Source: a virus. Taken from it: DNA of 60,075 nt. This document shows, in pieces, positions 45,200 to 53,892 of the stretch. Both the position numbers and the translations under genes were made by a program. The stretch covers positions 1 to 60,075 of IMG/VR virus record IMGVR_UViG_3300046747_000237, one strand, 5' to 3'. Under the pieces are notes generated by a model, which was not told the DNA's origin, ran no database searches, and worked only from the letters and a program-made list of their open reading frames with translations. How positions within the stretch are numbered: the first letter of the stretch is position 1; the number at the start of each line of letters is the position of its first letter.

Positions 45200-46470
45200 C
45201 CGAGCAGCAGCAACTCGCAGACCTCGACGTCGAAGCCGCGCTCGTCTCGGAAGCCCTGCGCCGCTACGACCGCTACGTCGCTCGTGGGCTCTCCCCAGCA
45301 GACTTCTGGGGCGAGCAGAACAAGCTCGTCCTCGAAGCCTGCGCAGCAGTCTGGGACCGCGGCGACCCAGTCAGCGTGGGCTCGGTCGCCCTCGAGCTGC
45401 AGCGCCGCGGGCTCAAGGTCGGCGCCTACCCCGGCGAGCGTGGCGTGGCCGAGTTCGCGCTGAACGGCGCAGCGGCGGTGCCAGACGCCGACCGGCTGCG
45501 AGAGCTCGCGAGACTCCGTGCGGTCGTGGACGTCTCGCTGCGGGCCGCTCTCCAGGCTCAGCAGCAAGACCTGTCCGGCGCACTGGCGACGCTCGCAGAG
45601 GTCGACCAGCTCGGCGCCAGCAAGCCCAGCACGCGCACGGGCGGCGACCTCGTGGACCGCGTGCTGAGCGGGCTACGCAACCCCGAGGAGTTCGACCAGC
45701 GTCGCGTGTACCTCGGGCTGCCAGGCTTTGACCGGGCGATCGGCAAGCTGCCCGTGGGCTCGATGCTCGTGGTCGCAGCAGACTCGAACGTCGGCAAGTC
45801 GCTTGTCGCTCTCGAACTGCTCGTGGGCTGCGCCGAGGCGAACGTCTCGTGCGGCTTGATCAGCCTCGAAGACCCCGAGGACATCACCGCCTCACGGCTG
45901 CTCGCTCGCTACACGCAGGGCATCTCGAGCCGCCAGATCTTGCAGGGCCGCGTCTCAGCCGACCCGAACGTACAGCTCGACCTGAGCGGCGCAGCAGCGC
46001 GTGTGAAGCGCCTCGGTGACCGGCTGCTGTTCGAAGACTGCACGGGCGAGAGCGAGCTTGAGGTCTGCGCCGCCATGAGCCGCATCGCAGCGCGCGGCGG
46101 AAAGCTCGTGGTCGTGGACTACGTGCAGGAGATCGAGGCCAGCAAGAAGCAACAGGACCGCCGCAACGAAGTGCGCTGGGTGGCTAAGCGGCTCAAGACG
46201 CACGCCAAGCGCCTCGGCGTTGTGCTGGTGCTGGTCAGTCAGATCGCGAGGCCCAAGGACGGCGACGAGTTCAAGCCGCCCTCGAAGCACGCCCTCAAAG
46301 AGAGCGGCGACCTGGTCAACGCAGCCGAGGCGATCGTGGTGCTCTGGCGCGAGTACGCAGCCGACGACGCGCCTATCTTCGCACGGCTGCAGAAGGGCAA
46401 GAGCGGCGGGCTCGGGCTCACCTGGGAGATGCGACGCAACACCGCCAACGGCGCGCTGGTGGAGCCATGA
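45196..46470 (+). CDS. DnaB-type replicative helicase
   Basis: 424 residues, ATG 45196. N-terminal DnaB-like region (about 10-110), linker, RecA-type motor from 170: Walker A AADSNVGKS (194-202), LISLEDPED (221-229), Walker B VVVDYVQEI (305-313), LVSQIARPKDG with the sensor Gln, and the C-terminal arginine-finger area. Unwinds DNA at the fork. Overlaps the initiator stop (ATGA), so the two are made together. Confidence 0.92.
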   Translation: MTEQQQLADLDVEAALVSEALRRYDRYVARGLSPADFWGEQNKLVLEACAAVWDRGDPVSVGSVALELQRRGLKVGAYPGERGVAEFALNGAAAVPDADRLRELARLRAVVDVSLRAALQAQQQDLSGALATLAEVDQLGASKPSTRTGGDLVDRVLSGLRNPEEFDQRRVYLGLPGFDRAIGKLPVGSMLVVAADSNVGKSLVALELLVGCAEANVSCGLISLEDPEDITASRLLARYTQGISSRQILQGRVSADPNVQLDLSGAAARVKRLGDRLLFEDCTGESELEVCAAMSRIAARGGKLVVVDYVQEIEASKKQQDRRNEVRWVAKRLKTHAKRLGVVLVLVSQIARPKDGDEFKPPSKHALKESGDLVNAAEAIVVLWREYAADDAPIFARLQKGKSGGLGLTWEMRRNTANGALVEP

Positions 46471-46820
46471 GCGCCGCACGCGAACGCAGCCGCCGAGCGA
46501 TCAACGAGTCGCGCGAGCTCTGGTACGAGATCGCCTGTCGCGACGAGCTGCAAGCGTACGTGACCGGCACCAACACGGAGCATGGCAGCGCACAGGAAGC
46601 GATCGAGAGCGTCGAGCGTCCAGCGCCTGCGACCGACGCAGACATCGACGCGCACATCGCAGGGCTCGCCAAGTGGGCAGCGGACATCCGCGGCTTCGTT
46701 GCCAAGGGCGGTGACAGCAGCGAGCCGTACGTCCGTGCGCGCTTGCTCGTGAGGGCTGAGGAGATCGAAGACCGCGTGGCGCAGCTGGTACCGGCAGACG
46801 CACTCAGGGAGGCATCGTGA
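46467..46820 (+). CDS. Hypothetical helical protein
   Basis: 117 residues, ATG 46467, overlapping the helicase stop. Arg/Glu-rich helices without recognised motif. Position in the replication operon suggests an accessory role. Confidence 0.6.
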   Translation: MSAARERSRRAINESRELWYEIACRDELQAYVTGTNTEHGSAQEAIESVERPAPATDADIDAHIAGLAKWAADIRGFVAKGGDSSEPYVRARLLVRAEEIEDRVAQLVPADALREAS

Positions 46821-46990
46821 CCAAGACCAAAGCAGCAGCACTGATCAGCATCGCGCACGCCCGTGCAGACCTGAAAAGGCGCGTGTTGGCAGCGCATGCC
46901 GCGGGCGACCTCGGCAACGGCGCGTGGCTGACGCTGGTGCGGGATGAGATGGCGAAGATCGCGATGAGTGCGAGTGAGGGGGAGCGATGA
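46817..46990 (+). CDS. Small helical protein
   Basis: 57 residues from GTG 46817 (VTKTKAAALISIAHARADLKRR...), ATGA overlap with the next gene. Helical, basic then acidic. Function unknown. Confidence 0.5.
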   Translation: MTKTKAAALISIAHARADLKRRVLAAHAAGDLGNGAWLTLVRDEMAKIAMSASEGER

Positions 46991-47442
46991 GCGAGCAAGA
47001 CGAGAAGAGGTCGGCCCTTTCGGTGGACGAAGGCAAGATGGTTTTCCGCTGGCTGCACAGCAACTGCGGCGATCGGCAGACTGCCGCGCGGATTATCAGC
47101 AGACTAGCTGCCGATGCGGATCGCATAATCACGAGCGACAGCCAGCGGCTCGCGCTGAGCGACGAGACCAGAAAACTGCGGGATCGCTTGTGCGCAAGCG
47201 ACGCTGCTGTTCTGGCAGTCGGCCGAGAGCCTTTGCTTGCGATCATCGAAGCTCACGCCGTGGAACTGGGGGCTGCCCGCGCAGACGAGCGGGCGAAGGC
47301 TCAGGAGCTATTCAGTGCTCTCGAGCGGCGCATGAGTCTGCACGCGACGAACGGCGGCGACTGCCCCTACGAAGCAAACGCCGTGGGCATGTTCGCTGCC
47401 GAGCTCGCCATGCTCATCAGGCAGCTCCGAGGTGCACGGTGA
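46987..47442 (+). CDS. Hypothetical coiled-coil protein
   Basis: 151 residues, ATG 46987. Predominantly helical with Leu/Arg/Glu repeats. Function unknown; between helicase and resolvase genes. Confidence 0.6.
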   Translation: MSEQDEKRSALSVDEGKMVFRWLHSNCGDRQTAARIISRLAADADRIITSDSQRLALSDETRKLRDRLCASDAAVLAVGREPLLAIIEAHAVELGAARADERAKAQELFSALERRMSLHATNGGDCPYEANAVGMFAAELAMLIRQLRGAR

Positions 47443-48014
47443 AGCTCACCAGCACCAAGAAGCCGCGCAAGGCCAAGCTCGCCCCGAGCTACGAGCCCTG
47501 GGACTGCGTTTGCCTGGTCGTCGACACCGCCCAGACCAGCGGCTACGCGGTGACCGTCCGCGGCGAGGTCGTGGGGCACGGCGAGGTCAACATGCTTGTT
47601 GCCAGGTTGCCGGGCCAGAGCAGCCCCTGTGAGGCCGCTTGTGCCGCTGCCCTACTCCTGGCCCGTAATCGCGGCTTGACGGCCGTCCTGGTCTTCGAGA
47701 GGCCCTTCCGTGGCACGTCTCAGGGCGGATGGACGGGCAGCTGGCGGGCAGCGTGGCTCAGCGCGGGGGGTCGGAAGCGCGCCCAGGTCGGCTGCTACCC
47801 CAGCGCCTGGCGTGCTCGGGTGCTCGGCAACGGCAGCCTGCCGAGGGAGCTCGCGAGGGCTGCGGAGATGCGTGTCGCCCGGTCGCTGGTGAGCGGCGAA
47901 CTCGGCGGCGACGAGGCCGCGGCCATCGCCATGAGCCGCTGGGCTGCGCATGCCGGCGAGGTCGGCAAGGTGCTCCCGAAGGGGCGTGCGCCGAAGCTGG
48001 CGAAGACGGGGTGA
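47439..48014 (+). CDS. RuvC-like Holliday-junction resolvase
   Basis: 191 residues from GTG 47439. RNase H-fold acidic residues: Asp29 in CLVVDTAQTSGYAV, Glu87 in VLVFERPF and Asp158-Glu159 in GGDEAAAIAMSRW, the order and spacing of RuvC-type nucleases. It would resolve branched DNA before packaging and works downstream of the RecE/RecT recombination. Confidence 0.8.
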   Translation: MKLTSTKKPRKAKLAPSYEPWDCVCLVVDTAQTSGYAVTVRGEVVGHGEVNMLVARLPGQSSPCEAACAAALLLARNRGLTAVLVFERPFRGTSQGGWTGSWRAAWLSAGGRKRAQVGCYPSAWRARVLGNGSLPRELARAAEMRVARSLVSGELGGDEAAAIAMSRWAAHAGEVGKVLPKGRAPKLAKTG

Positions 48015-48610
48015 GCTTGCTGGATGGGGGGTGCGACATGGGGGTAGCTCTGCGAAACCACGACGACGAGACAGGCAACGTTTACCAGCTGCGACCGGCC
48101 CAGGCAGGGCTGTTCGCGGACAACGACGTCGCGTCTCGTCGCATCGATCCGAAGCGGCACGTTCTAAAATTCAAGGTCCGGTCCGACTGGGACGACGGCG
48201 ACGTGCCGCTCGAGCAGGCTGTGCAGCTGGGGCTCGACGACGCCAGCGTGGACCGTGCGCAGCTCGCGAGGGAGGCGACAGACGGGCTGCCGATCAGCGA
48301 CCGCGAGTGCCTGCGCCGTGAGCTCGGCAGCGACGCGTCAGGCCATGCGCGGGCGAAGTTCAAGTCCGAAAGGGACGCGACAGTGCTGGCGCTGTTCCAT
48401 CGGTTCAAGCGCAGCGAGGGCTACGAGCAGGCGGTGTGCTCGCTGTTCAGCGTGGTGTCGCTCGACCCGACGTACATGCGCGACGAGCCTCCGTCCTGGA
48501 TCTTGCGGCTCTTTTGCGAAGAAAAGCGGCTGCTGATGGAGACGTTCTGCCGGGACGGGGACAAGCGGATTGAGCTGGGCGACAGCGAAGAGAGCGAGGA
48601 CGAGGGATGA
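48011..48610 (+). CDS. Hypothetical acidic protein
   Basis: 199 residues from GTG 48011 (ATG 48038 is an alternative). Charged with an acidic tail (DSEESEDEG). No motif recognised. GTGA/ATGA overlaps. Confidence 0.6.
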   Translation: MSLLDGGCDMGVALRNHDDETGNVYQLRPAQAGLFADNDVASRRIDPKRHVLKFKVRSDWDDGDVPLEQAVQLGLDDASVDRAQLAREATDGLPISDRECLRRELGSDASGHARAKFKSERDATVLALFHRFKRSEGYEQAVCSLFSVVSLDPTYMRDEPPSWILRLFCEEKRLLMETFCRDGDKRIELGDSEESEDEG

Positions 48611-49257
48611 AGGTCACAGACGAAATGCTGGCGAAGTTCTGCAAATACGCCGGAATGATCGGAGCGCGCAACACATGGCCCAACGTGAGGACGGGGCTTG
48701 AGGCTGTGTTTGCCGGCATGCCGGAGCCTGTGCCGGGGCCGTTCTGCACAACGCAAGCCGAGCTGAACGCACTGGCCACGTGCCCGAAGCAAGCACAGGC
48801 GATACTCACCAGCGCCCTCAACAGGGCTCTGAGGACGACGAGTCCAGAGCAGCCGAGCGCGGAGTTCCCGTTCAGGCTGACAACGGACGAGCTTGGCGCG
48901 CTGTCGAAAGCCCGGAGGTTTATCGGCTACGCAGGCGACTTCATGCGGACTGACACGATGGAGCTCGTTGCAGCCCTCGACCGCGCCGTCTCCACGCTGG
49001 CGGCGCCGACGGTGGAAGCGCTGAGCGCGGAGGAGGAGGAGATTGTTCGGGACGCCGAACGCTGCTGGCCGGCCGCGACGCAGACGCCAGGTGGTCTGCT
49101 GATCGCCATCATCCGCAAGCGCTTCCCGAAGCCTGCGCCAGCCGAGAAGACGGCAGACGACCTCGAGCGAATCATCCGCAACGACTCGCGGATGTCTGAC
49201 AGTCCAGCGTGGAACGAAGCCCTGGCCGAACTCGTGCGACGCGCGGAGGGGAAGTGA
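48607..49257 (+). CDS. Hypothetical helical protein
   Basis: 216 residues, ATG 48607. Repeated short amphipathic helices; EEEEIVRDAERCW in the middle. No motif recognised. Operon member. Confidence 0.6.
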   Translation: MKVTDEMLAKFCKYAGMIGARNTWPNVRTGLEAVFAGMPEPVPGPFCTTQAELNALATCPKQAQAILTSALNRALRTTSPEQPSAEFPFRLTTDELGALSKARRFIGYAGDFMRTDTMELVAALDRAVSTLAAPTVEALSAEEEEIVRDAERCWPAATQTPGGLLIAIIRKRFPKPAPAEKTADDLERIIRNDSRMSDSPAWNEALAELVRRAEGK

Positions 49258-49439
49258 CCTGGGTACGGCGCCCGCCCATCGAGGCCACAGCAGACCCCGA
49301 CGCGCCGCGCAAGGTCGCTGACTTGCCGGATTTCTGGGACCGGCGTCGACTGCTCGAAGGCAAGCCCGACACGTCGAGGTGCGCGGCTGACCTGCGACAG
49401 GCGCTCGAGGCGCTCAGCACGTGGGGAGACGAAGAGTGA
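49254..49439 (+). CDS. Small hypothetical protein
   Basis: 61 residues from GTG 49254 (VTWVRRPPIEATAD...), overlapping both neighbours by GTGA. Function unknown. Confidence 0.55.
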   Translation: MTWVRRPPIEATADPDAPRKVADLPDFWDRRRLLEGKPDTSRCAADLRQALEALSTWGDEE

Positions 49440-50035
49440 CCGACCCCTACGACGACGCGTATCTGCTCTACCGCCTCGCGCGGTACCGAGCGCATCTCGT
49501 CGCAGGCCAGTGCCGTCAGCTGTTCCGCATTGTCGCAAGTGGGCTGTTCAAGCCCGCGAGCAAGGCGGACACGGTGAATATCGAGATAAGCGCAGCGCAG
49601 CCCAATGAGCTGGGGCTGGTCTACAGCAGCTGGAAGATGAGCGCCCTCGACGCGCCGCACAACGACCCGCTGAAGTCGACCGGCATGGTCGGGCAGCACT
49701 TCACTCGCTACAACCGCGACGTCCAGCGCGTCATGCAGACACAGCCGCTCATCCTGGTAGCGCGCGAGCAGTCTGACCCGAGCTTCGCCTATGGGTGGAT
49801 CTGCGCGGGCCTCTACGACGGCGACTTGGCGATCCTGTACGTCTACACCAAGTACAAGTTCCGCAGGCTGGGGATAGCGCGAGACCTGCGCGACGCGGTG
49901 CTGTCGCGGTCGCCGGACAACGTGCGGCCGGTGTACTGCGCGAAGTCTGCGCACGACGAGGTGTTCGAGGACTGGGGGTTCACGTTTCGTGAGCTCGACG
50001 ATGTGTTGGGGACGAGCGAGAGGCGGGCAGGATGA
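49436..50035 (+). CDS. GNAT-fold acetyltransferase-like protein
   Basis: 199 residues from GTG 49436. The segment LAILYVYTKYKFRRLGIARDLRDAVL (read in parts) contains the R-x-x-G-[IV]-[AG] acyl-CoA loop of GNAT enzymes preceded by a beta4-like strand, and the following strand/helix (VRPVYCAKSAHDEVFEDWGF) fits the fold. Phage GNAT-like proteins include Mom-type base-modifying enzymes; no evidence decides the substrate here. Confidence 0.65.
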   Translation: MTDPYDDAYLLYRLARYRAHLVAGQCRQLFRIVASGLFKPASKADTVNIEISAAQPNELGLVYSSWKMSALDAPHNDPLKSTGMVGQHFTRYNRDVQRVMQTQPLILVAREQSDPSFAYGWICAGLYDGDLAILYVYTKYKFRRLGIARDLRDAVLSRSPDNVRPVYCAKSAHDEVFEDWGFTFRELDDVLGTSERRAG

Positions 50036-50301
50036 GACTGCGAGAACTGAAGCTGCGCACGGGCATCGACTCGCCCGAGCGCGGGCCCAACAAGACGATG
50101 CTGGACAGCCGCGTGCAGGACCGCTTCGTGGCGAGCGAGGCGCTGCAGCTCGAGGACCTGGGCCACTGCGTGCGCATCAGCGGGCCGTACGGCGTGCAGC
50201 GGCAGCCGTGGAGCAACGTGGCAGAGGCGTGGGAACTGGAAGCGCCACCATCAACAGGAACCGCGCAAGCGGCTGCGGCTAAGCCGCGGGGAGCGAAGTG
50301 A
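50032..50301 (+). CDS. Small hypothetical protein
   Basis: 89 residues, ATG 50032 (MRLRELKLRTGID...). Beta-rich N-terminal, Ala-rich tail. ATGA overlap. Function unknown. Confidence 0.55.
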   Translation: MRLRELKLRTGIDSPERGPNKTMLDSRVQDRFVASEALQLEDLGHCVRISGPYGVQRQPWSNVAEAWELEAPPSTGTAQAAAAKPRGAK

Positions 50302-50534
50302 GCATGGCTGAGGAGCAGACAGCGATCGAGTTCCTGTACCGGCAGCTCGTCGATGGCGTACCTGGCGCGCCGAGGTGGGAGGGCGTCAGGTACAACAGAG
50401 AAACGGGGGACGTTGTCGTCGACACGTCGAAGGGGTCGTTCTCCATTCCAGGGAGCCTCGCGCGTCTTGATCCGAGCGAGTTCACATACGTGCTCGGCGG
50501 CGAGATAGACAAGCTGATCGCCGGGGCCGTCTGA
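50298..50534 (+). CDS. Small hypothetical protein
   Basis: 78 residues from GTG 50298 (ATG 50304 is possible). Beta-hairpin-like RYNRETGDVVVDTSKGSF then helix. Last base shared with the next ATG. Function unknown. Confidence 0.55.
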   Translation: MSMAEEQTAIEFLYRQLVDGVPGAPRWEGVRYNRETGDVVVDTSKGSFSIPGSLARLDPSEFTYVLGGEIDKLIAGAV

Positions 50535-50998
50535 TGGGCGAGCGCTGGCAAAAGGACATCCGCGGTATTTTTCGCGGCGACGACCCGGGGAAGATCATCC
50601 GCGAAGGCGCCGCTGATTTGCTCGAGAGGGCAAAGATCAACGGCATCAAGCGCGAGCACAAGCTGCGCGAGCATGTCTATCAAAGCTCGCACTCGTTGGT
50701 CGTGCAGGTCGAGCAGATCCGGCACAACCCGCCGCTGTACCGCATGCGCACCACGCAGCCCCTCGTCGAGGGCGGGCAGCTGGTCGAGGTGACCGACGCT
50801 GACGAGAAGATGCTGGAGTGCGAGATGCGCATGGCCATTCGGCGGTCGCTCCAAGCAGCTGGCTACTTCGACGGCGCACCCTTCAAGGAGCAGTGGGAGA
50901 CGGCGAAGCGATGGGCCTCGAACGTGGTCATACATCGGGAAAGCGCGATCAAGCTTTTGGACAGTGAACTTTTTGCTGGGGAGCGGAGACGCTCATGA
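50534..50998 (+). CDS. Hypothetical protein
   Basis: 154 residues, ATG 50534. Mixed helix/strand, basic; SHSLVVQVEQIRHNPPLYRM beta section. No motif recognised. Confidence 0.6.
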   Translation: MGERWQKDIRGIFRGDDPGKIIREGAADLLERAKINGIKREHKLREHVYQSSHSLVVQVEQIRHNPPLYRMRTTQPLVEGGQLVEVTDADEKMLECEMRMAIRRSLQAAGYFDGAPFKEQWETAKRWASNVVIHRESAIKLLDSELFAGERRRS

Positions 50999-51198
50999 CC
51001 GACGCACCCAAGAAGCGCGCGCGGCTCACCGGTGACCAGCGCATGGCTGTGGTGATCGAGAAGCAGGGTCGCGAGGTCGACCGGCTCGCGGTGAGGCTTG
51101 CTGCGGCGTCAGAGGCTCACCAGGAGGCTCAAGGCGCGTACACCAAGGCGCTCAACCAGCTGGTGCGTTACAGGGCCGCAGCGGAGCTCGAGAGCTGA
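50995..51198 (+). CDS. Small basic helical protein
   Basis: 67 residues, ATG 50995. A basic start (KKRARLTGDQR) and a long helix. Directly before the small terminase. Function unknown. Confidence 0.55.
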   Translation: MTDAPKKRARLTGDQRMAVVIEKQGREVDRLAVRLAAASEAHQEAQGAYTKALNQLVRYRAAAELES

Positions 51199-51201
51199 CG
51201 C

Positions 51202-51699
51202 ATGGACATCGCACCGCCCGACAACCTCACCGAGCTCCTCAACGCACTGACGCTCAAGCAGCGCCGGTGGGTCGAGGCGTACTTCGGCGAAGCTGCGGGC
51301 AACGCGACCAAGGCAGCGCGACTCGCTGGGTATGAGGGAACGGACGCCGTGATGGCTGTCCAGGGGTACGAGAACCGCAGAAACCCTAATATTCAGAAGG
51401 TCACCGAAGCACTCACCGAGTGCGACGGTGGCGTACCTTCGTATCTCCAGCGGCTGCGCAACTTCGGCAAAATCGCGAACGGACGAGTGATGAAGACCTG
51501 GATCAACCCGGAGACCGGCGAGGCGAGCGACGTCGAGGTGGCTGCGGAAGCGAAGGACATCATCGCAGCGAACAGGGAGATCGGCCTGTTGGCGGGCAAC
51601 TACGTTTCGAAGGTAGCCCCCACCAACGCAGCTGGCGACGACTTGAAGGGCTGGACGATGGAGCAGCTGTTGGCACTGACGCAGCTGAAGGCGGGGTGA
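51202..51699 (+). CDS. terS: Terminase small subunit (putative)
   Basis: 165 residues, ATG 51202. LTLKQRRWVEAYFGEAAGNATKAARLAGY (read in parts, residues 14-43) is the DNA-binding N-terminal signature of Terminase_2-type small subunits, followed by NPNIQKVTEAL and a helical middle for oligomerisation. It recognises the packaging start. Being in the early region, 26 kb from TerL (23733), is unusual. Confidence 0.78.
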   Translation: MDIAPPDNLTELLNALTLKQRRWVEAYFGEAAGNATKAARLAGYEGTDAVMAVQGYENRRNPNIQKVTEALTECDGGVPSYLQRLRNFGKIANGRVMKTWINPETGEASDVEVAAEAKDIIAANREIGLLAGNYVSKVAPTNAAGDDLKGWTMEQLLALTQLKAG

Positions 51700-51703
51700 T
51701 GTG

Positions 51704-51877
51704 ATGGCTTTTACGTTGCGATCGGACGCATTCGATCTCGTGGCAAAGATGGTGTACCGCGAGCCAGGACCAGGCGAAGAGCGCATAGGGTTTGGGACGA
51801 TGGGCCTGCGCTGGATGCGTGCCGAGGAAGACCGCGTGCGGAGCAGGATGGAGCGCATCTGGCTCCACGTGGAGTGA
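51704..51877 (+). CDS. Small basic protein
   Basis: 57 residues, ATG 51704 (MAFTLRSDAFDLV...). Arg/Glu/Trp-rich C-terminal helix (LRWMRAEEDRVRSRMERIW). Follows terS after 4 nt. Function unknown. Confidence 0.5.
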   Translation: MAFTLRSDAFDLVAKMVYREPGPGEERIGFGTMGLRWMRAEEDRVRSRMERIWLHVE

Positions 51878-51879
51878 CC

Positions 51880-51942
51880 ATGCTGCAAGCGATACGAGAC
51901 TGGTGGCAGCGCGTGCTCGCTGAGCTCGAGATGCGGAACTGA
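51880..51942 (+). CDS. Very small ORF
   Basis: 20 residues, ATG 51880 (MLQAIRDWWQRVLAELEMRN), an amphipathic helix. Fits the space between neighbours but support is weak. Confidence 0.3.
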   Translation: MLQAIRDWWQRVLAELEMRN

Positions 51943-51953
51943 AGGAGATCGAC

Positions 51954-52130
51954 ATGGGACTTTTCGGAAAGCTGTTCAATATTGCAGACCACGTTGCGAC
52001 GCTGCCTCTCGAGGTGCTGCGCGATGCGGTCGATCCTCGGCTCGATGGCCACAACACGGCCAAGCGAGTGCACAGGCTGATCGACGAGGTGGACGGCACT
52101 GCAGACGAGCGCGAGCGACGCAGGCGCTGA
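51954..52130 (+). CDS. Small charged protein
   Basis: 58 residues, ATG 51954 with an AAGGAGA site at good spacing. Hydrophobic start MGLFGKLFNIADHVATLPLEVL then charged helix ending RERRRR. Resembles small proteins common in phage early regions. Function unknown. Confidence 0.55.
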   Translation: MGLFGKLFNIADHVATLPLEVLRDAVDPRLDGHNTAKRVHRLIDEVDGTADERERRRR

Positions 52131-52131
52131 C

Positions 52132-52434
52132 GTGGACCGCTTCACCTGGCAAGACTGCGTGCTCGACGCCAAGCAGCACACGCTGACGGTGCAGGGCAAG
52201 CTCGTGCACATCGAGCCGCGCTGCTTCGAAGTGTTGTTGATGTTGATGCGTCGTGCTGGCGAGCTGGTGACGAAGCAAGAACTGCTTGATACGGTGGGGC
52301 GTGGGCAGAAAGTGAGCGAGGCCAGTCTGCACGTGGCGGTCGGCGTGGCGCGTAGGGCTCTCAAGAGCGGGTGCGGCTACCCGATCGAGAACGTGCCGAC
52401 GCTGGGGTATCGGTTCGTTGGCAAGGTCGAGTGA
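52132..52434 (+). CDS. Stand-alone OmpR/PhoB-type winged-helix DNA-binding protein
   Basis: 100 residues from GTG 52132. Entire protein is a Trans_reg_C domain: CVLDAKQHTLTVQGKLVHIE (beta platform), CFEVLLMLMRRAGELVTKQELLDTV, SLHVAVGVARRAL (recognition helix) and NVPTLGYRFVG (wing). No receiver domain, so control by phosphorylation is unlikely. At the end of the early operon it is well placed to activate late promoters; see findings. Confidence 0.85.
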   Translation: MDRFTWQDCVLDAKQHTLTVQGKLVHIEPRCFEVLLMLMRRAGELVTKQELLDTVGRGQKVSEASLHVAVGVARRALKSGCGYPIENVPTLGYRFVGKVE

Positions 52435-52754
52435 AGCGCCTCCGCGACATCTGGCGCTTCCTCTGCGAGGCGCTCAGCGGTCGCTTGCTGGCACGGCTGC
52501 GCAATGTCGAGCTCAACTATGCGTGGCAGTGCGAGGCCAACGAGCGCTGGCTGCAAGAGGTGACCAACCTGCGAGGCACGACGACGCAAGACACGCAGCG
52601 GCTGACCAGGGAGCTCCGAGGGGTGCACGCCAGCATCCACGCGCTGGCTGTGCGGACTGCGGACGAGCGGCTTGGCACGGTGGAGCGGGCGCTCACGTTC
52701 GACGATGAGATAACGCCTGTCGTGATCGTACGGGATGCAGATAGTAAGACCTGA
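52431..52754 (+). CDS. Hypothetical protein
   Basis: 107 residues from GTG 52431, overlapping the OmpR-type gene stop. Helical, coiled-coil middle (RLTRELRGVHASIHALAVRT). Function unknown. Confidence 0.55.
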   Translation: MKRLRDIWRFLCEALSGRLLARLRNVELNYAWQCEANERWLQEVTNLRGTTTQDTQRLTRELRGVHASIHALAVRTADERLGTVERALTFDDEITPVVIVRDADSKT

Positions 52755-52795
52755 GTGTTTGTGCTATGGGCATGTGGACGAGCAAGGAGGCCACG

Positions 52796-53083
52796 ATGGG
52801 CGAGCACGAAGACTTGGCAGAGCGTCAGGTGAAAGCGGTTGAGCGGCAGAGCGACAACGCTGCGCTGGTTGGCGAGGCTGCAAAACAGCTGGCGGATCGC
52901 CTGTCTACCGTGCAAGCGGAAGAGTCGGCGCGCGTTGCTGCAGACCGCAAGCGCAACGCCTGGCGATACTTCGTCGCCGCCATCGAGAGTGGCCACGCTG
53001 GCCAGTCCCCGCTCGCTGAGCACGTCGCCAGGCGGGCTGACGCGTACGTCGAGATGGAAGAGTCGCGCTTTGGGAGGTTGTGA
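52796..53083 (+). CDS. Small helical protein
   Basis: 95 residues from ATG 52796, chosen because AAGGAGG lies 6 nt upstream; an in-frame ATG at 52766 has no ribosome site. Acidic/basic helices throughout. Function unknown. Confidence 0.55.
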   Translation: MGEHEDLAERQVKAVERQSDNAALVGEAAKQLADRLSTVQAEESARVAADRKRNAWRYFVAAIESGHAGQSPLAEHVARRADAYVEMEESRFGRL

Positions 53084-53892
53084 TGGGCTATGACGTCTTC
53101 ACCAAGCGCTGTGGTTGCGGCGCCATCCACCCGGTGCGCACCACCTGCGGTAGCTGCATCTCGCTGCGTCGTGCTGAGGCTGTGGCGAAGGCTGGGCCGG
53201 AGCAGAAGCGGTTCAGCGGCACGCAGTGGTATGTGAGCAGCCTCAAGGCGAGCGCGTTCAAGATGCCGCCTCCCAACGAGGGCGTGACCGTCGTGGGTCC
53301 GTGGTTGACGGTCCGGGCCGACCCGAATATGCCGCGCGACACGGCCATGCTGGTGCCGGCGTTAGGCGGCTTCGTCGACATGTCCGCCCCGGTCAGCAGC
53401 GCTGAGGTCTTCCGCCGCGAGCAGCAGTACCAGCGCGAGCTGGGCAACCTGCCGATGCTGAGCGACATGCAGCCGGAGAAGCCTGCGAAGCCGAAGCCAC
53501 GCAGCACCGTCGAGAAGCTGCGCGACGCCATGACGGGCATGCCTGCGGCCGAGGCGTACGACACGTTGAGGGAGACCGAGCGCCGGTACGGCGTGCGTGG
53601 CAGGTCGGCATGGTGCAAGCCGATGTCACCGGGTGCTTCCCTCAGCCCGCTTACAGCGGCCAGCGCCGCGAAGGAACGGTACATCGACGCCGACTGCAAC
53701 GAGGTCCGCGAGGCGCTGGGCGGCATGGTCGAGGACTGCTACGGGCAGCTGCGGCGCATCGGCGACACGAGCCCGGCTGTGCCAGGTCCGCTTGCGGTCA
53801 GGAGCGGTCGACAGCACGGCAAGCAGGAGGCAATGAGCAAGGCAGACGCGATGGAGAAGTGGTGCCGCGACATGGGGATACCGGTGCGATGA
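53083..53892 (+). CDS. Zinc-ribbon protein
   Basis: 269 residues, ATG 53083. N-terminal CGCGAIHP ... CGSC (10-25) zinc ribbon, then a beta-rich part, a Lys/Pro linker and a helical C-terminus. Function unknown; one of the larger genes at the end of the early region. Confidence 0.6.
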   Translation: MGYDVFTKRCGCGAIHPVRTTCGSCISLRRAEAVAKAGPEQKRFSGTQWYVSSLKASAFKMPPPNEGVTVVGPWLTVRADPNMPRDTAMLVPALGGFVDMSAPVSSAEVFRREQQYQRELGNLPMLSDMQPEKPAKPKPRSTVEKLRDAMTGMPAAEAYDTLRETERRYGVRGRSAWCKPMSPGASLSPLTAASAAKERYIDADCNEVREALGGMVEDCYGQLRRIGDTSPAVPGPLAVRSGRQHGKQEAMSKADAMEKWCRDMGIPVR

